Positions 7,046 to 13,734 of a stretch of 13,734 nt of DNA are shown here, one piece after another (the stretch's first letter is position 1; each line of letters begins with the position of its first letter). Source of the DNA: Flavobacteriales bacterium UBA5692 (GTDB lineage Bacteria; Bacteroidota; Bacteroidia; Flavobacteriales_D; Sanyastnellaceae). Both the position numbers and the translations under genes were made by a program. Location of the stretch: assembly GCA_002420235.1 (NCBI GenBank), contig DIHQ01000080.1:1-13734 (forward strand). Direction: 5' to 3'. The notes beneath the pieces are model-generated. The model saw only the letters and a program-made list of their open reading frames with translations, was not told the DNA's origin and did no database searches.

Positions 7046-8536
7046 ATGGCCGAGTTTCCCCCGTTGTACATTCAAAACAGCTTGACCCGCAAAAAAGAGT
7101 TGTTCACTCCGCTCAAACCTCCCCATGTCGGCATGTACGTTTGTGGCCCAACGGTCTATAGTAATGTGCACCTTGGGAATGTCCGCACGTTCTTGACTTT
7201 TGATATTGTGTACCGTTACCTCATCTATCTCGGTTACCACGTCCGATATGTTCGAAATATTACCGATGTGGGGCACTTGACCGGAGACTCTGATGCAGGT
7301 GAGGATAAGATTAGCAAGAAAGCGCGGCTTGAGAAGCTCGAGCCAATGGAGGTCGTTCAAAAGTACACGAATGATTTTCATGACGTAATGCGCGTCTTCA
7401 ATATGAAGTCGCCTTCCATCGAGCCAAGCGCCACCGGACACATTGTTGAACAGATTGGAATGATTGAGGCCATCCTCGATCGTGGATACGCCTATCAATC
7501 TAATGGCAGTGTTTACTTCAACGTTCGCAAGTACAATGAGGACTTCGATTATGGTGTCCTTTCAGGACGCAAGATTGACGACCTTATCAACAATACCCGA
7601 TCGCTTGACGGACAAGACGAGAAAAACGATCCGTTGGACTTCGCCCTTTGGAAGAAGGCTGATTCCTCACATTTGATGAAGTGGCCTTCGCCATGGAGCA
7701 TTGGGTTCCCTGGCTGGCATCTCGAATGCTCAGTTATGAGCACTAAGTACTTAGGTCCCCAATTTGACATTCATGGGGGTGGAATGGACCTGAAGTTTCC
7801 GCATCATGAATGTGAAATAGCACAGAACGCAGGAGCAACCGCTCAATCACATTCGGTGCGGTACTGGATGCACGGCAACATGCTGACAGTGAATGGCCGC
7901 AAAATGGCGAAATCCGAGGGGAACGGCTTTACCCCAGAAGAATTGATTACAGGCAACCATGCATTGCTCGAAAGGGGGTATTCACCTATGACGGTGCGCT
8001 TTTTTATGCTTCAAGGCCATTATGCCTCGCCCCTCGATTTCTCCAATGCAGCCTTGCAGGCAGCGGAAAAAGGATTGGAAAGACTAATGAGTGCTTTAAC
8101 CACGTTGGAAACTTTACCCACGAAAGCAAATTCACGAAATCCTGATGTGGATATAACATCCTTATCGGACCGGTGTATCAAAGCCATGGGCGACGATTTC
8201 AATACTCCGATCCTGATTAGCGTTTTATTCGACGCCGTCAAACTAGTCAACAGCATAGCTTCTGACCACATCGCTATCGATGCGACACAAAAAGCTGACT
8301 TAGAGGAACTCTTCAACGGCTACGTTTTCGACATACTCGGCCTGATGCGAGAGGACAAAGGCTCTGGTAATAACAACGTTGAATCCAGCGCCCTCCTCGA
8401 CCTTCTGGTGAAATTACGCGGAAACGCAAAGAGCAACAAAGACTGGCAAACCGCCGACGCGATTCGAACCGCCCTAGGTGAATTGGGCATTTCCATTAAG
8501 GACAGCAAAGAAGGAAGCACATGGGAACGAGACTGA
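7046..8536 (+). CDS. cysS: Cysteinyl-tRNA synthetase
   Basis: Class I aminoacyl-tRNA synthetase charging tRNA-Cys, 496 residues, ATG start at 7046 after an A-rich leader. The zinc site that selects cysteine is intact: Cys33 (YVCGPTVYSN), Cys228 (GWHLECSVM), His253 and Glu257 (FPHHECEIAQ), with the same C-H-E spacing as the E. coli enzyme. The HIGH motif appears as HLGN (42-45) and KMSKS as KMAKS (286-290) in RKMAKSEGN. FDIHGGGMDLKFPH (240-253) is the usual family block. The C-terminal DALR-like helical domain contains MGDDFNTP (about 391-398), and the end (NAKSNKDWQTADAIRTALGE) is the standard anticodon-recognition tail. The downstream lipoprotein gene begins inside its last codons (16-nt overlap). 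No T-box or attenuator-like structure precedes it. Every key residue is present, so it should be active. Confidence 0.97.
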   Translation: MAEFPPLYIQNSLTRKKELFTPLKPPHVGMYVCGPTVYSNVHLGNVRTFLTFDIVYRYLIYLGYHVRYVRNITDVGHLTGDSDAGEDKISKKARLEKLEPMEVVQKYTNDFHDVMRVFNMKSPSIEPSATGHIVEQIGMIEAILDRGYAYQSNGSVYFNVRKYNEDFDYGVLSGRKIDDLINNTRSLDGQDEKNDPLDFALWKKADSSHLMKWPSPWSIGFPGWHLECSVMSTKYLGPQFDIHGGGMDLKFPHHECEIAQNAGATAQSHSVRYWMHGNMLTVNGRKMAKSEGNGFTPEELITGNHALLERGYSPMTVRFFMLQGHYASPLDFSNAALQAAEKGLERLMSALTTLETLPTKANSRNPDVDITSLSDRCIKAMGDDFNTPILISVLFDAVKLVNSIASDHIAIDATQKADLEELFNGYVFDILGLMREDKGSGNNNVESSALLDLLVKLRGNAKSNKDWQTADAIRTALGELGISIKDSKEGSTWERD

Positions 8537-9540
8537 ATTTAATATGCTTATGCCTTTTGGTATCCCTTTTGCTCCAAAGTTGCGATCATGACGCTGCTCC
8601 ACCTGAACAGACCCCTTCGAAAACCGAAGTCTTAGCAGTTGAAACTTCAACTGTAATAGGTCCTCCATTTGATGCGGATTCGGCCTACGCCTACATTGCT
8701 CAGCAAGTTGCCTTTGGACCTCGGGTTCCCAATACACCACAGCACGTAGCCTGCGGAGATTGGCTCTCGAGCGAATTAACTCGCCATGGAGCCAACGTCA
8801 TCGAACAACCAGGACTGGTTCGAGCATACGACGGAACAATACTGCGCATCCGGAACTTCATAGGCCAGTTTCGTCCTAACAATCGAGAGCGCATCTTACT
8901 TTTTGCCCATTGGGATACTAGACCATTTGCAGACAAAGACACATTGCGCATACGCGAGCCCATTGAGGGAGCTAATGACGGGGGATCTGGGATAGGCGTC
9001 CTGCTGGAAATTGCACGCCTACTCGGCTCAGACTCAACCCTCGAGTTGGGAGTTGATATCGTTTTTTTCGATGCAGAGGATTACGGGATTCCCGAGTGGG
9101 GTGAAAAGAATCAAAACTCAGCATTGACGTGGTGCTTAGGCAGTCAATACTGGGCCAATCAACCTCATCGAATTGGCTATAATGCGAAATACGGAATCTT
9201 GCTTGATATGGTGGGCGCTAAAGGAGCAGTATTCAACAAAGAGGGTACCTCTATGGCCTACGCGCCTTATGTAGTGGAACGCCTCTGGTCTTCCGCTGAG
9301 CGGCTAGGATATGGGAACTATTTCAAACAGGACGTAACCCCTGAGACCATTGACGATAACTTATTTGTTTCAGAATTTGCTGGGATTCCATCGGCCAATA
9401 TTGTGCACTACCAAGTCCAAGTACTCCCCATGGGTTATGGGCCTTTCCATCACACCCACGCAGATAACTTGTCCATCATCAGTACGGCAACACTTGAAGC
9501 AGTAGGCAATACAGTAATCGACGTTATTTGGAACGATTGA
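8521..9540 (+). CDS. Zinc M28-family lipoprotein, probable glutaminyl-peptide cyclotransferase
   Basis: 339 residues. A short basic N-terminus and hydrophobic core (5-19) end in a lipobox LQSC, so Cys21 should be lipidated after signal peptidase II. The M28 fold follows with metal-site landmarks: AHWDTRPFADKD (129-140), GANDGGSGIGVLLE (150-163, Asp153), FFDAEDYG (182-189, Glu186/Asp187), LLDMVGAKG (227-235, Asp229) and FHHTHADN (309-316, His311). The WDTRPxAD block, the Glu-Asp pair and the HTxxDN ending match type II glutaminyl cyclases (human QPCT, Porphyromonas gingivalis PgQC) better than M28 aminopeptidases. Such enzymes hold one zinc and turn N-terminal Gln into pyroglutamate. By analogy with human QC (Asp159, Glu202, His330), the ligands would be Asp153, Asp187 and His311, with Glu186 as the acid-base. 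The start lies within cysS (overlap 8521-8536), implying coupled expression. Cyclase versus peptidase activity cannot be settled from sequence alone. Confidence 0.85.
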   Translation: MGTRLNLICLCLLVSLLLQSCDHDAAPPEQTPSKTEVLAVETSTVIGPPFDADSAYAYIAQQVAFGPRVPNTPQHVACGDWLSSELTRHGANVIEQPGLVRAYDGTILRIRNFIGQFRPNNRERILLFAHWDTRPFADKDTLRIREPIEGANDGGSGIGVLLEIARLLGSDSTLELGVDIVFFDAEDYGIPEWGEKNQNSALTWCLGSQYWANQPHRIGYNAKYGILLDMVGAKGAVFNKEGTSMAYAPYVVERLWSSAERLGYGNYFKQDVTPETIDDNLFVSEFAGIPSANIVHYQVQVLPMGYGPFHHTHADNLSIISTATLEAVGNTVIDVIWND

Positions 9541-9632
9541 TTGACGCAGTTGTGTTTATGCGCCCGCACATGTGAACAATTTGGGATCCGCTTCAGCGAC
9601 TAGTGAAAGCCAGCACTTAGTTTGGTTCCATA

Positions 9633-11465
9633 ATGCGCAAGCTCAATTTTTCGAACCGATGCTTCTTCACTGAACTGCTGAGGAAAAGGTTCATACCTAC
9701 GCTATTTTTTGCGCACATTACAGGTGTGGCGATGCCACTATCCCTTGCACAAGAGGATGTAGACCAAATAGTCTCATTCGATTTATCGATTGAAGAAGCT
9801 CATCTGATGCTCGATCGAGGGGATTCATTGCTCAATTCCAACAAGCCTGTCGCTGCATTATCAATGTTCCGAGGAGCAATGGCACGAACATTTGACCCAT
9901 GTCAGCAAGCACGAGGGCATGTAGGTATTGCACAGATCTATACTGCCAGCAACAACCCTGATTTAGCTTTAGCATCCCTTGAGCAGGCACAGCTTGGGTT
10001 CCTCGCATGTGAGGCTGAAATGCGAACAAGGATTGTCATTCAAGCGGCCGATTTATGGTTGCATCTGCATTATGAGGACCGGGCTACTGAGCTTATTCAA
10101 AGGGAGTTAGATTTGAATCCAGACTGCACCATTTTGAATGCTAAACTCGCCGATCTATGGTTTACTGGCGGTCACTGGGAAAAATGCAGCATGCAATATG
10201 CAGCATGCTTGCGCCTCTGCCCAAAAAACGCCCATGAGCATAAAGCAGATTGGATAAGTAGGCTAATCCAGATTGAGAGTATGCAAGGCCGAATCGCGAA
10301 TGATTCACTACGCAATCGATTCGAGAAGGAAGCGACATTTTTGACGTCCACAATCGCCCAAGGATTTAGGGAGCAAGTCCACCTCGTACTCTCTATGCAA
10401 GGGTTTCACATGGCGGCTCTTCAGTGGGCTCAAACGATTTTGGAACACACCCCTTCAAAGAATTTAGCCCGAATCGCCGTAGCCCATCTCCGGATAGCTA
10501 ACAGCGCGCATTTAGCGCACCGACCTTTAGAGGCCTTAATCGGCTACCACGAAGCTATCAAATCGGCTAGGGTATCCGAAGACTTATCATTGTTAACAGA
10601 AGCACTACGACAAAAAGGCCTGTTTGAGAAAGACCGCGGAAATGATACCGAAGCCTTAATAGCTTTTATCGAATTGGACGAAATCCAAATGATACGCCTC
10701 GCTGAATTACCTCAAATCACGGAACGGGAAACACGGCAATTTGCAGAGCAAGTGTTCCCCGTACTGGATCAATTTGACCTCGCAGCACTTGAACTTGAAA
10801 GAGCAAAACCTGCTCCATACCAATCAACTGGCTGGCCTTGGATTGCCGGGTTACTTGCCATCGGAATCATCGCTTACGCTCGGCAGCAGCAATACCTTCG
10901 CTCCGCTTTACACAAAGAGCGCAGGCGCATCATTCGATTGCGATCTTTAGTCCCGGCAGACCGGTTGCCTAGCGCCTCATCCAACCCGGCACAAAATGAC
11001 GTAGAATTGGGTACTAGCAGCTTAATGCCAAGCGGTGAATTTATTGAAACAGGAGACAGAGTCGCCACTTCACAAACGATCCAAGCTTTCTTGAACGAGT
11101 TGGATGCCGACCTGCAGAACCGAATCGATTTCAACATCAACCAGGATGTTCAATTAAGCATCGGCCCTGAAGTTCGGGTAGTATTGCGTAATCTGCTCCG
11201 TGGACTCGTCGATATCACAACTGAAGATCGACCTATTGCATTAGGAGTAGAGACCACAGAAAAGTCGCATTGGGTGCTACGTGTAGATAGCCAACATACC
11301 GGCGCTTCAAAAGCCTTTGAAGGCCTGTTTTACGGGAAGGATGCGCTGGCTTCATCACGTTGGAATGAGCTACATGCCCAATTGCGTAAAATAGCAGGGA
11401 AAATAAATATTGAACGACTTTCCCCCCTAGCAGAGCGACTCACCTTGACTCTGCCTTACGTTTAG
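9633..11465 (+). CDS. Secreted TPR protein with one TM helix and a degenerate GHKL-like cytoplasmic domain
   Basis: 610 residues, ATG at 9633. A signal peptide (basic start, hydrophobic core about 20-33) has a likely cleavage after SLA39, leaving Gln40-Glu-Asp as the mature N-terminus. Residues 55-390 are helical with TPR-like pairs (for example KPVAALSMFRGAMA near 71-84, NPDLALASLEQAQ near 108-120, and EALIGYHEAIKSA near 300-312). A single transmembrane helix lies at about 400-416, followed by a basic juxtamembrane helix (HKERRRIIRLR). The cytoplasmic part (about 480-610) is laid out like an ATPase domain of sensor histidine kinases: VVLRNLLRGLVDITTE stands where the N-box helix is expected, WVLRVDSQHTG where DxGxG is, and LRKIAGKINIE...LTLTLPY where the final strands are. 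The N-box Asn-His pair, DxGxG and a dimerisation His are missing. Bacteroidota TPR-TM-histidine kinases share the layout. I infer a signalling or scaffold protein without kinase activity; the family is not recognised with certainty. Confidence 0.75.
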   Translation: MRKLNFSNRCFFTELLRKRFIPTLFFAHITGVAMPLSLAQEDVDQIVSFDLSIEEAHLMLDRGDSLLNSNKPVAALSMFRGAMARTFDPCQQARGHVGIAQIYTASNNPDLALASLEQAQLGFLACEAEMRTRIVIQAADLWLHLHYEDRATELIQRELDLNPDCTILNAKLADLWFTGGHWEKCSMQYAACLRLCPKNAHEHKADWISRLIQIESMQGRIANDSLRNRFEKEATFLTSTIAQGFREQVHLVLSMQGFHMAALQWAQTILEHTPSKNLARIAVAHLRIANSAHLAHRPLEALIGYHEAIKSARVSEDLSLLTEALRQKGLFEKDRGNDTEALIAFIELDEIQMIRLAELPQITERETRQFAEQVFPVLDQFDLAALELERAKPAPYQSTGWPWIAGLLAIGIIAYARQQQYLRSALHKERRRIIRLRSLVPADRLPSASSNPAQNDVELGTSSLMPSGEFIETGDRVATSQTIQAFLNELDADLQNRIDFNINQDVQLSIGPEVRVVLRNLLRGLVDITTEDRPIALGVETTEKSHWVLRVDSQHTGASKAFEGLFYGKDALASSRWNELHAQLRKIAGKINIERLSPLAERLTLTLPYV

Positions 11466-11473
11466 AGCGCACT

Positions 11474-12502
11474 TCACTGCTCACCCTGAAATTGCTCCAA
11501 GAATCGCATATCGCTCTCGAAAAAAGCGCGCAAATCAGCAACCTGATACTTTAACATGGCGATGCGTTCGATGCCCAACCCAAATGCAAAGCCTCCGTAA
11601 TCGCGCGAATCAATCCCCGATGCTTCGAGGACCGCAGGGTCTACCATCCCGCAGCCAAGTATCTCAAGCCATCCTGTTCCTTTCGTAATGCGCTTATCTA
11701 CTTCGGTCTTCAGCCCCCAGTAGACATCTACTTCCGCACTCGGCTCTGTGAATGGAAAATAACTTGGCCGCAAGCGTATTTTGGTATCCGATCCAAAAAA
11801 CTCCTGTGCAAACCGTAAAAGAGTTTGCTTCAAATCTGAAAAGGATACACCCTTATCAATGTACAAACCTTCGATTTGGTGAAACATGCAGTGCGCTCGT
11901 GCACTAATAGCCTCGTTTCTGAACACACGGCCGGGCATAATAATGCGCATCGGTGGTTCACGCTTTTCCATTTCACGGACTTGCACCGAAGAGGTGTGGG
12001 TCCGCAATAACATATCTGGACTTCGATTCACGAAAAAAGTGTCTTGCATGTCACGAGCTGGATGCTCTTCGGGAAAATTCAATCCACTGAATACGTGCCA
12101 ATCGTCTTCAATTTCCGGCCCTTCGGATACCACAAATCCCATCCGTTCCAAAATACTAATAATTTCCCGCCGAACCACGCTAAGAGGGTGATGGGCACCA
12201 ACTGGAACACCCCCATCTGGCCTGGTCCAGTCATATTGCTGCTTGTCTTCCCCGCCCGACTGGACGTCAATGGCACTCCCTTCAACCACGCAATGTTCTA
12301 CCCGCTGTTTGAACTCATTAATGAGCTTACCCAAATCGCGCTTTTCCTCATCAGGAGCTGCCTTGAACATCGCCATGACCTCTTTCATCTTTCCTTTCCG
12401 CCCCAACCAATGAATGCGAAATGCCTCCACCTCATCTGCTGTTTTCAATTGAACAGCCAATACTTCTGCCGTCCATTGTGCCAATTGTTCCTTCAGTCCC
12501 AT
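11474..12502 (-). CDS. pheS: Phenylalanyl-tRNA synthetase alpha subunit
   Basis: 342-residue catalytic alpha subunit of the (alpha-beta)2 class II synthetase that charges tRNA-Phe; the beta subunit gene pheT is not in the window. An N-terminal coiled-coil (about 1-90) contains the usual HWLGRKGKM (31-39). Motif 1 is HPLSVVRREIISILERMGF (105-123), followed by HPARDMQDTFF (147-157). Motif 2 is GRVFRNEAISARAHCMFHQI (191-210). RPSYFPFTEPSAEVDV (245-260) and WLEILGCGMVDPAVL (278-292) form the phenylalanine pocket and the central sheet. Motif 3 is GFAFGLGIERIAMLKY (304-319), with Leu309 where Met is commoner. Length and order are normal. The ATG at 12502 follows the cyclophilin stop (TAG 12506-12504) by a single base, so it is the second gene of a two-gene minus-strand unit. 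It converges on the TPR gene with an 8-base gap and no clear terminator. Confidence 0.97.
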   Translation of the reverse strand: MGLKEQLAQWTAEVLAVQLKTADEVEAFRIHWLGRKGKMKEVMAMFKAAPDEEKRDLGKLINEFKQRVEHCVVEGSAIDVQSGGEDKQQYDWTRPDGGVPVGAHHPLSVVRREIISILERMGFVVSEGPEIEDDWHVFSGLNFPEEHPARDMQDTFFVNRSPDMLLRTHTSSVQVREMEKREPPMRIIMPGRVFRNEAISARAHCMFHQIEGLYIDKGVSFSDLKQTLLRFAQEFFGSDTKIRLRPSYFPFTEPSAEVDVYWGLKTEVDKRITKGTGWLEILGCGMVDPAVLEASGIDSRDYGGFAFGLGIERIAMLKYQVADLRAFFESDMRFLEQFQGEQ

Positions 12503-12503
12503 A

Positions 12504-13286
12504 CTATCTAATTACCTCCATCGCCATGCGAACATCAATACGGGGACGATTGCCTGCCCCTGTTGGCACAGATGCTACCGAATCAATGATTTCTAAGCCC
12601 TCAACAACCTGTCCAAATACCGTGTAATTATTGTCTAAGAAAGGCGTACCACCATCCGTCATGTATCTCATGATAGCCTCATCTGAATACTTGAAAGGCT
12701 CTCCAGTACTATCGTTTGGCTTGAAGTTTCGGGCCTCAATGGTCAAGATTTCCTCCTTCGAAAATGGTCGACCATGAACTAGGTAGAACTGACTGCCTGA
12801 GCTGTTGCGCTCGGGGTTTATCCCATCCCCCTGGCGTGCAGCGGCTAAGGCTCCTTTAAAATGAAATTGGTCAGTGTTTATTTCAGCTGGAACTTGATAA
12901 CCTGGCCCACCTGAACCGAGTGGAGTGGAAAGGGATGCTGTGCGGCTAATTGGATCGCCGCCTTGAATCATAAATTCATTGATGACGCGATGAAATGTAA
13001 GGCTGTCGTAGAAGCCTTTCTCAACCAATTCAACGAAATTATCCCGATGCTGAGGAGTCTGATTGGAAAGTTGAACAACCATATCTCCAAACTCTGTTTT
13101 AATGCGCACTTGCCGTTCAGGCTCAGCATCCAAATTGAGCGACTCAGCCCTCATTTTTTCGCCCTCAGCAGGCGTTGGTTCGCCGCATCCTGAGAGTCCA
13201 AAGCTCGCAATGATTGCGAAAGCCGTAGCGATATATTGCACTGATATATTGAAATTCATGACTTTTTCAAGATATTTGAAATTCAT
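12504..13286 (-). CDS. Cyclophilin-type peptidyl-prolyl isomerase, lipoprotein
   Basis: 260 residues from ATG 13286, or 251 from the in-frame ATG 13259. The hydrophobic core (about 15-30) ends in a lipobox LSGC, so Cys34 (long numbering) should carry lipid and the enzyme sits in the periplasm or on the outer membrane. The cyclophilin domain starts near 60 (VRIKTEFGDMVVQL). It has the catalytic Arg in LTFHRVINEFMIQGGDP (96-112), GGPGYQVPAEI (126-136), FKGALAAAR (143-151), NSSGSQFYLVHG (161-172) and LDNNYTVFGQVVEGLEIID (217-235). About 40 charged residues (173-214) interrupt the fold between the last two blocks; similar insertions are common in Bacteroidota cyclophilins. The long start gives Lys4 and Lys8, as expected for a signal n-region; the short start gives none, yet a -7 box at 13297-13304 leaves only about a 6-nt leader for the long one. 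Start is therefore open. pheS follows after one base. Confidence 0.92.
   Translation of the reverse strand: MNFKYLEKVMNFNISVQYIATAFAIIASFGLSGCGEPTPAEGEKMRAESLNLDAEPERQVRIKTEFGDMVVQLSNQTPQHRDNFVELVEKGFYDSLTFHRVINEFMIQGGDPISRTASLSTPLGSGGPGYQVPAEINTDQFHFKGALAAARQGDGINPERNSSGSQFYLVHGRPFSKEEILTIEARNFKPNDSTGEPFKYSDEAIMRYMTDGGTPFLDNNYTVFGQVVEGLEIIDSVASVPTGAGNRPRIDVRMAMEVIR
13243..13286. repeat. Imperfect direct repeat at the cyclophilin start
   Basis: GATATATTGAAATTCAT (13243-13259) and GATATTTGAAATTCAT (13271-13286) differ by one base insertion and lie 27 nt apart end to end. Each contains, on the minus strand, ATGAATTTCAA, so each supplies an in-frame ATG-Asn-Phe for the cyclophilin gene. The 27-nt offset keeps the frame, giving MNFKYLEKV followed by MNFNISVQY. 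Confidence 0.75.
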
Positions 13287-13296
13287 ACTAAGCCTG

Positions 13297-13304
13297 CAAA
13301 GTTA
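13297..13304 (-). promoter_or_regulatory. Possible -7 box for the cyclophilin-pheS unit
   Basis: On the minus strand the sequence is TAACTTTG, an exact TAnnTTTG match, between the divergent cyclophilin and small-lipoprotein genes (27-base gap). It predicts a transcript start near 13292. The -33 side falls inside the opposite lipoprotein's first codons and shows only a weak TTTTC. A transcript from here would have about 6 nt before ATG 13286 or about 33 nt before ATG 13259. Confidence 0.45.
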
Positions 13305-13313
13305 GACCTCCTC

Positions 13314-13691
13314 ATGCGAAAAGTTTCCCTTTCTCTATGTGTAATGGCACTAGGTGCTGTTTCGAGCCTCTCCAGTTGTCATGAAGTAGAAGAGACAATT
13401 GCAAACGTATTTGTTCTGAATGACCTCGGAGCACCGGTGCAAGGGGCGACCGTACGGCTATACGCCTTCGGCTCAGTAGATGCAGACTTCGTTGGGGAAC
13501 CACGTTTTGATACCACAGCTGTATCGAACGCCGCCGGCCAGGTTAGCTTTAATTTCTCAGAGTTCTATGTTGAAGGACAAGCAGGATTTGCTGTGCTCGA
13601 CATAGAAGCCTCCAAAGCAGCGCTGTACGGAACAGGACTCATCAAAATTGAAGAAGAGTCGACAAGTGAGGCCACCGTTTACATCGAGTAA
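13314..13691 (+). CDS. Small lipoprotein with transthyretin/carboxypeptidase-regulatory-like beta domain
   Basis: 125 residues, ATG at 13314, TAA at 13689-13691. The signal (MRKVSLSLCVMALGAVSSLS) is basic then hydrophobic and ends in lipobox LSSC, making Cys22 the lipidated residue. The mature part is about 104 residues and all-beta in character: ANVFVLNDLGAPVQGATVRL (30-49) is the 'V.V.D..G.PV.GA.V.L' strand pair seen in carboxypeptidase-regulatory and transthyretin-like modules. A TTAVSNAAGQVSFNF stretch (about 67-81) matches the 'T...G...F' part that usually follows, and an acidic end closes it. The residues after Cys22 are His-Glu-Val-Glu-Glu, an acidic run reminiscent of the surface-export signals reported for Bacteroidota lipoproteins. 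No enzyme motif is visible; it may be a surface or periplasmic binding module. The 43 bases after it (13692-13734) are too few to assign. Confidence 0.75.
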   Translation: MRKVSLSLCVMALGAVSSLSSCHEVEETIANVFVLNDLGAPVQGATVRLYAFGSVDADFVGEPRFDTTAVSNAAGQVSFNFSEFYVEGQAGFAVLDIEASKAALYGTGLIKIEEESTSEATVYIE

Positions 13692-13734
13692 AAATGGCTG
13701 GCCTTGGCAGCAATTCTTGCATGGGAATTCACCA

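Noticed and set aside
10184..10208. 11-bp direct repeat ATGCAGCATGC with 14-bp spacing inside the TPR gene
   Set aside because: The 14-bp period is not a multiple of three, the encoded peptides differ, and the unit is built from a short GCATGC palindrome; most likely chance.
12044..12511. 155-codon plus-strand frame opposite pheS
   Set aside because: Antisense to conserved pheS motifs; no recognisable protein features.
1..13734. Insertion sequences, prophage, CRISPR, toxin-antitoxin or defence genes
   Set aside because: No transposase, integrase, repeat array or defence-type domain is visible in any frame; gene content is mainly housekeeping and envelope functions.
13692..13734. Start of another gene at ATG 13695 (MAGLGSNSCMGIH)
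   Set aside because: Too short to judge; another frame reads KWLALAAILAWEF, signal-like but without a start codon in place, so no call is made.

Overview
The window looks like a chromosomal segment of a member of the Bacteroidota, probably a Flavobacteriales-type marine or aquatic lineage. I infer this from the gene types and their order: a TPR protein with a Gly-Cys...Glu-Ser-Thr-Thr tail, then a lipoprotein-type LptC, a very small membrane protein, a CNNM/CorC protein and a PpiD-like foldase. Other signs are the long form of QueA, a short-chain-type threonine dehydrogenase, a cyclophilin lipoprotein with a large loop insertion, TAnnTTTG-like -7 boxes, and few Shine-Dalgarno sequences. By eye, base composition is close to balanced and even along the window. 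I see no mobile element, CRISPR array, rRNA or tRNA.

Layout. (1) Positions 1-4614, plus strand: an envelope-biogenesis cluster of five genes (3' end of a TPR protein, lptC, a 73-residue membrane protein, a CNNM/CBS/CorC protein and ppiD). It closes at a strong bidirectional hairpin terminator (4635-4661). (2) 4671-5900, minus strand: queA (queuosine tRNA modification), ending on the other side of that terminator. (3) 5994-6953, plus: tdh, SDR-type L-threonine 3-dehydrogenase, divergent from queA. (4) 7046-9540, plus: cysS, overlapped by 16 nt by a zinc M28-family lipoprotein with glutaminyl-cyclase signatures. (5) 9633-11465, plus: a secreted TPR protein with one transmembrane helix and a cytoplasmic domain that looks like a histidine-kinase ATPase domain that has lost its nucleotide-binding motifs. 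(6) 11474-13286, minus: a cyclophilin lipoprotein followed one base later by pheS, convergent with the TPR gene. (7) 13314-13691, plus: a small lipoprotein with a transthyretin/carboxypeptidase-regulatory-like beta domain. Every stretch over 300 bases is occupied by a gene; the longest gap is about 104 bases (2456-2559).

How the genes fit together. Many products act at or beyond the inner membrane: LPS transport (LptC), periplasmic folding (PpiD, cyclophilin), N-terminal maturation (glutaminyl cyclase), and two envelope proteins of unknown role. They are interleaved with translation genes (queA, cysS, pheS). The most thought-provoking points are three. The TPR/pseudo-kinase protein may be a signalling receptor without catalysis. 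Its predicted mature N-terminus is Gln, next door to the enzyme expected to cyclise N-terminal Gln. The cyclophilin has a duplicated start region lying just downstream of a consensus-like -7 box. Most of the window is housekeeping, and I do not see a clear new multi-gene system.
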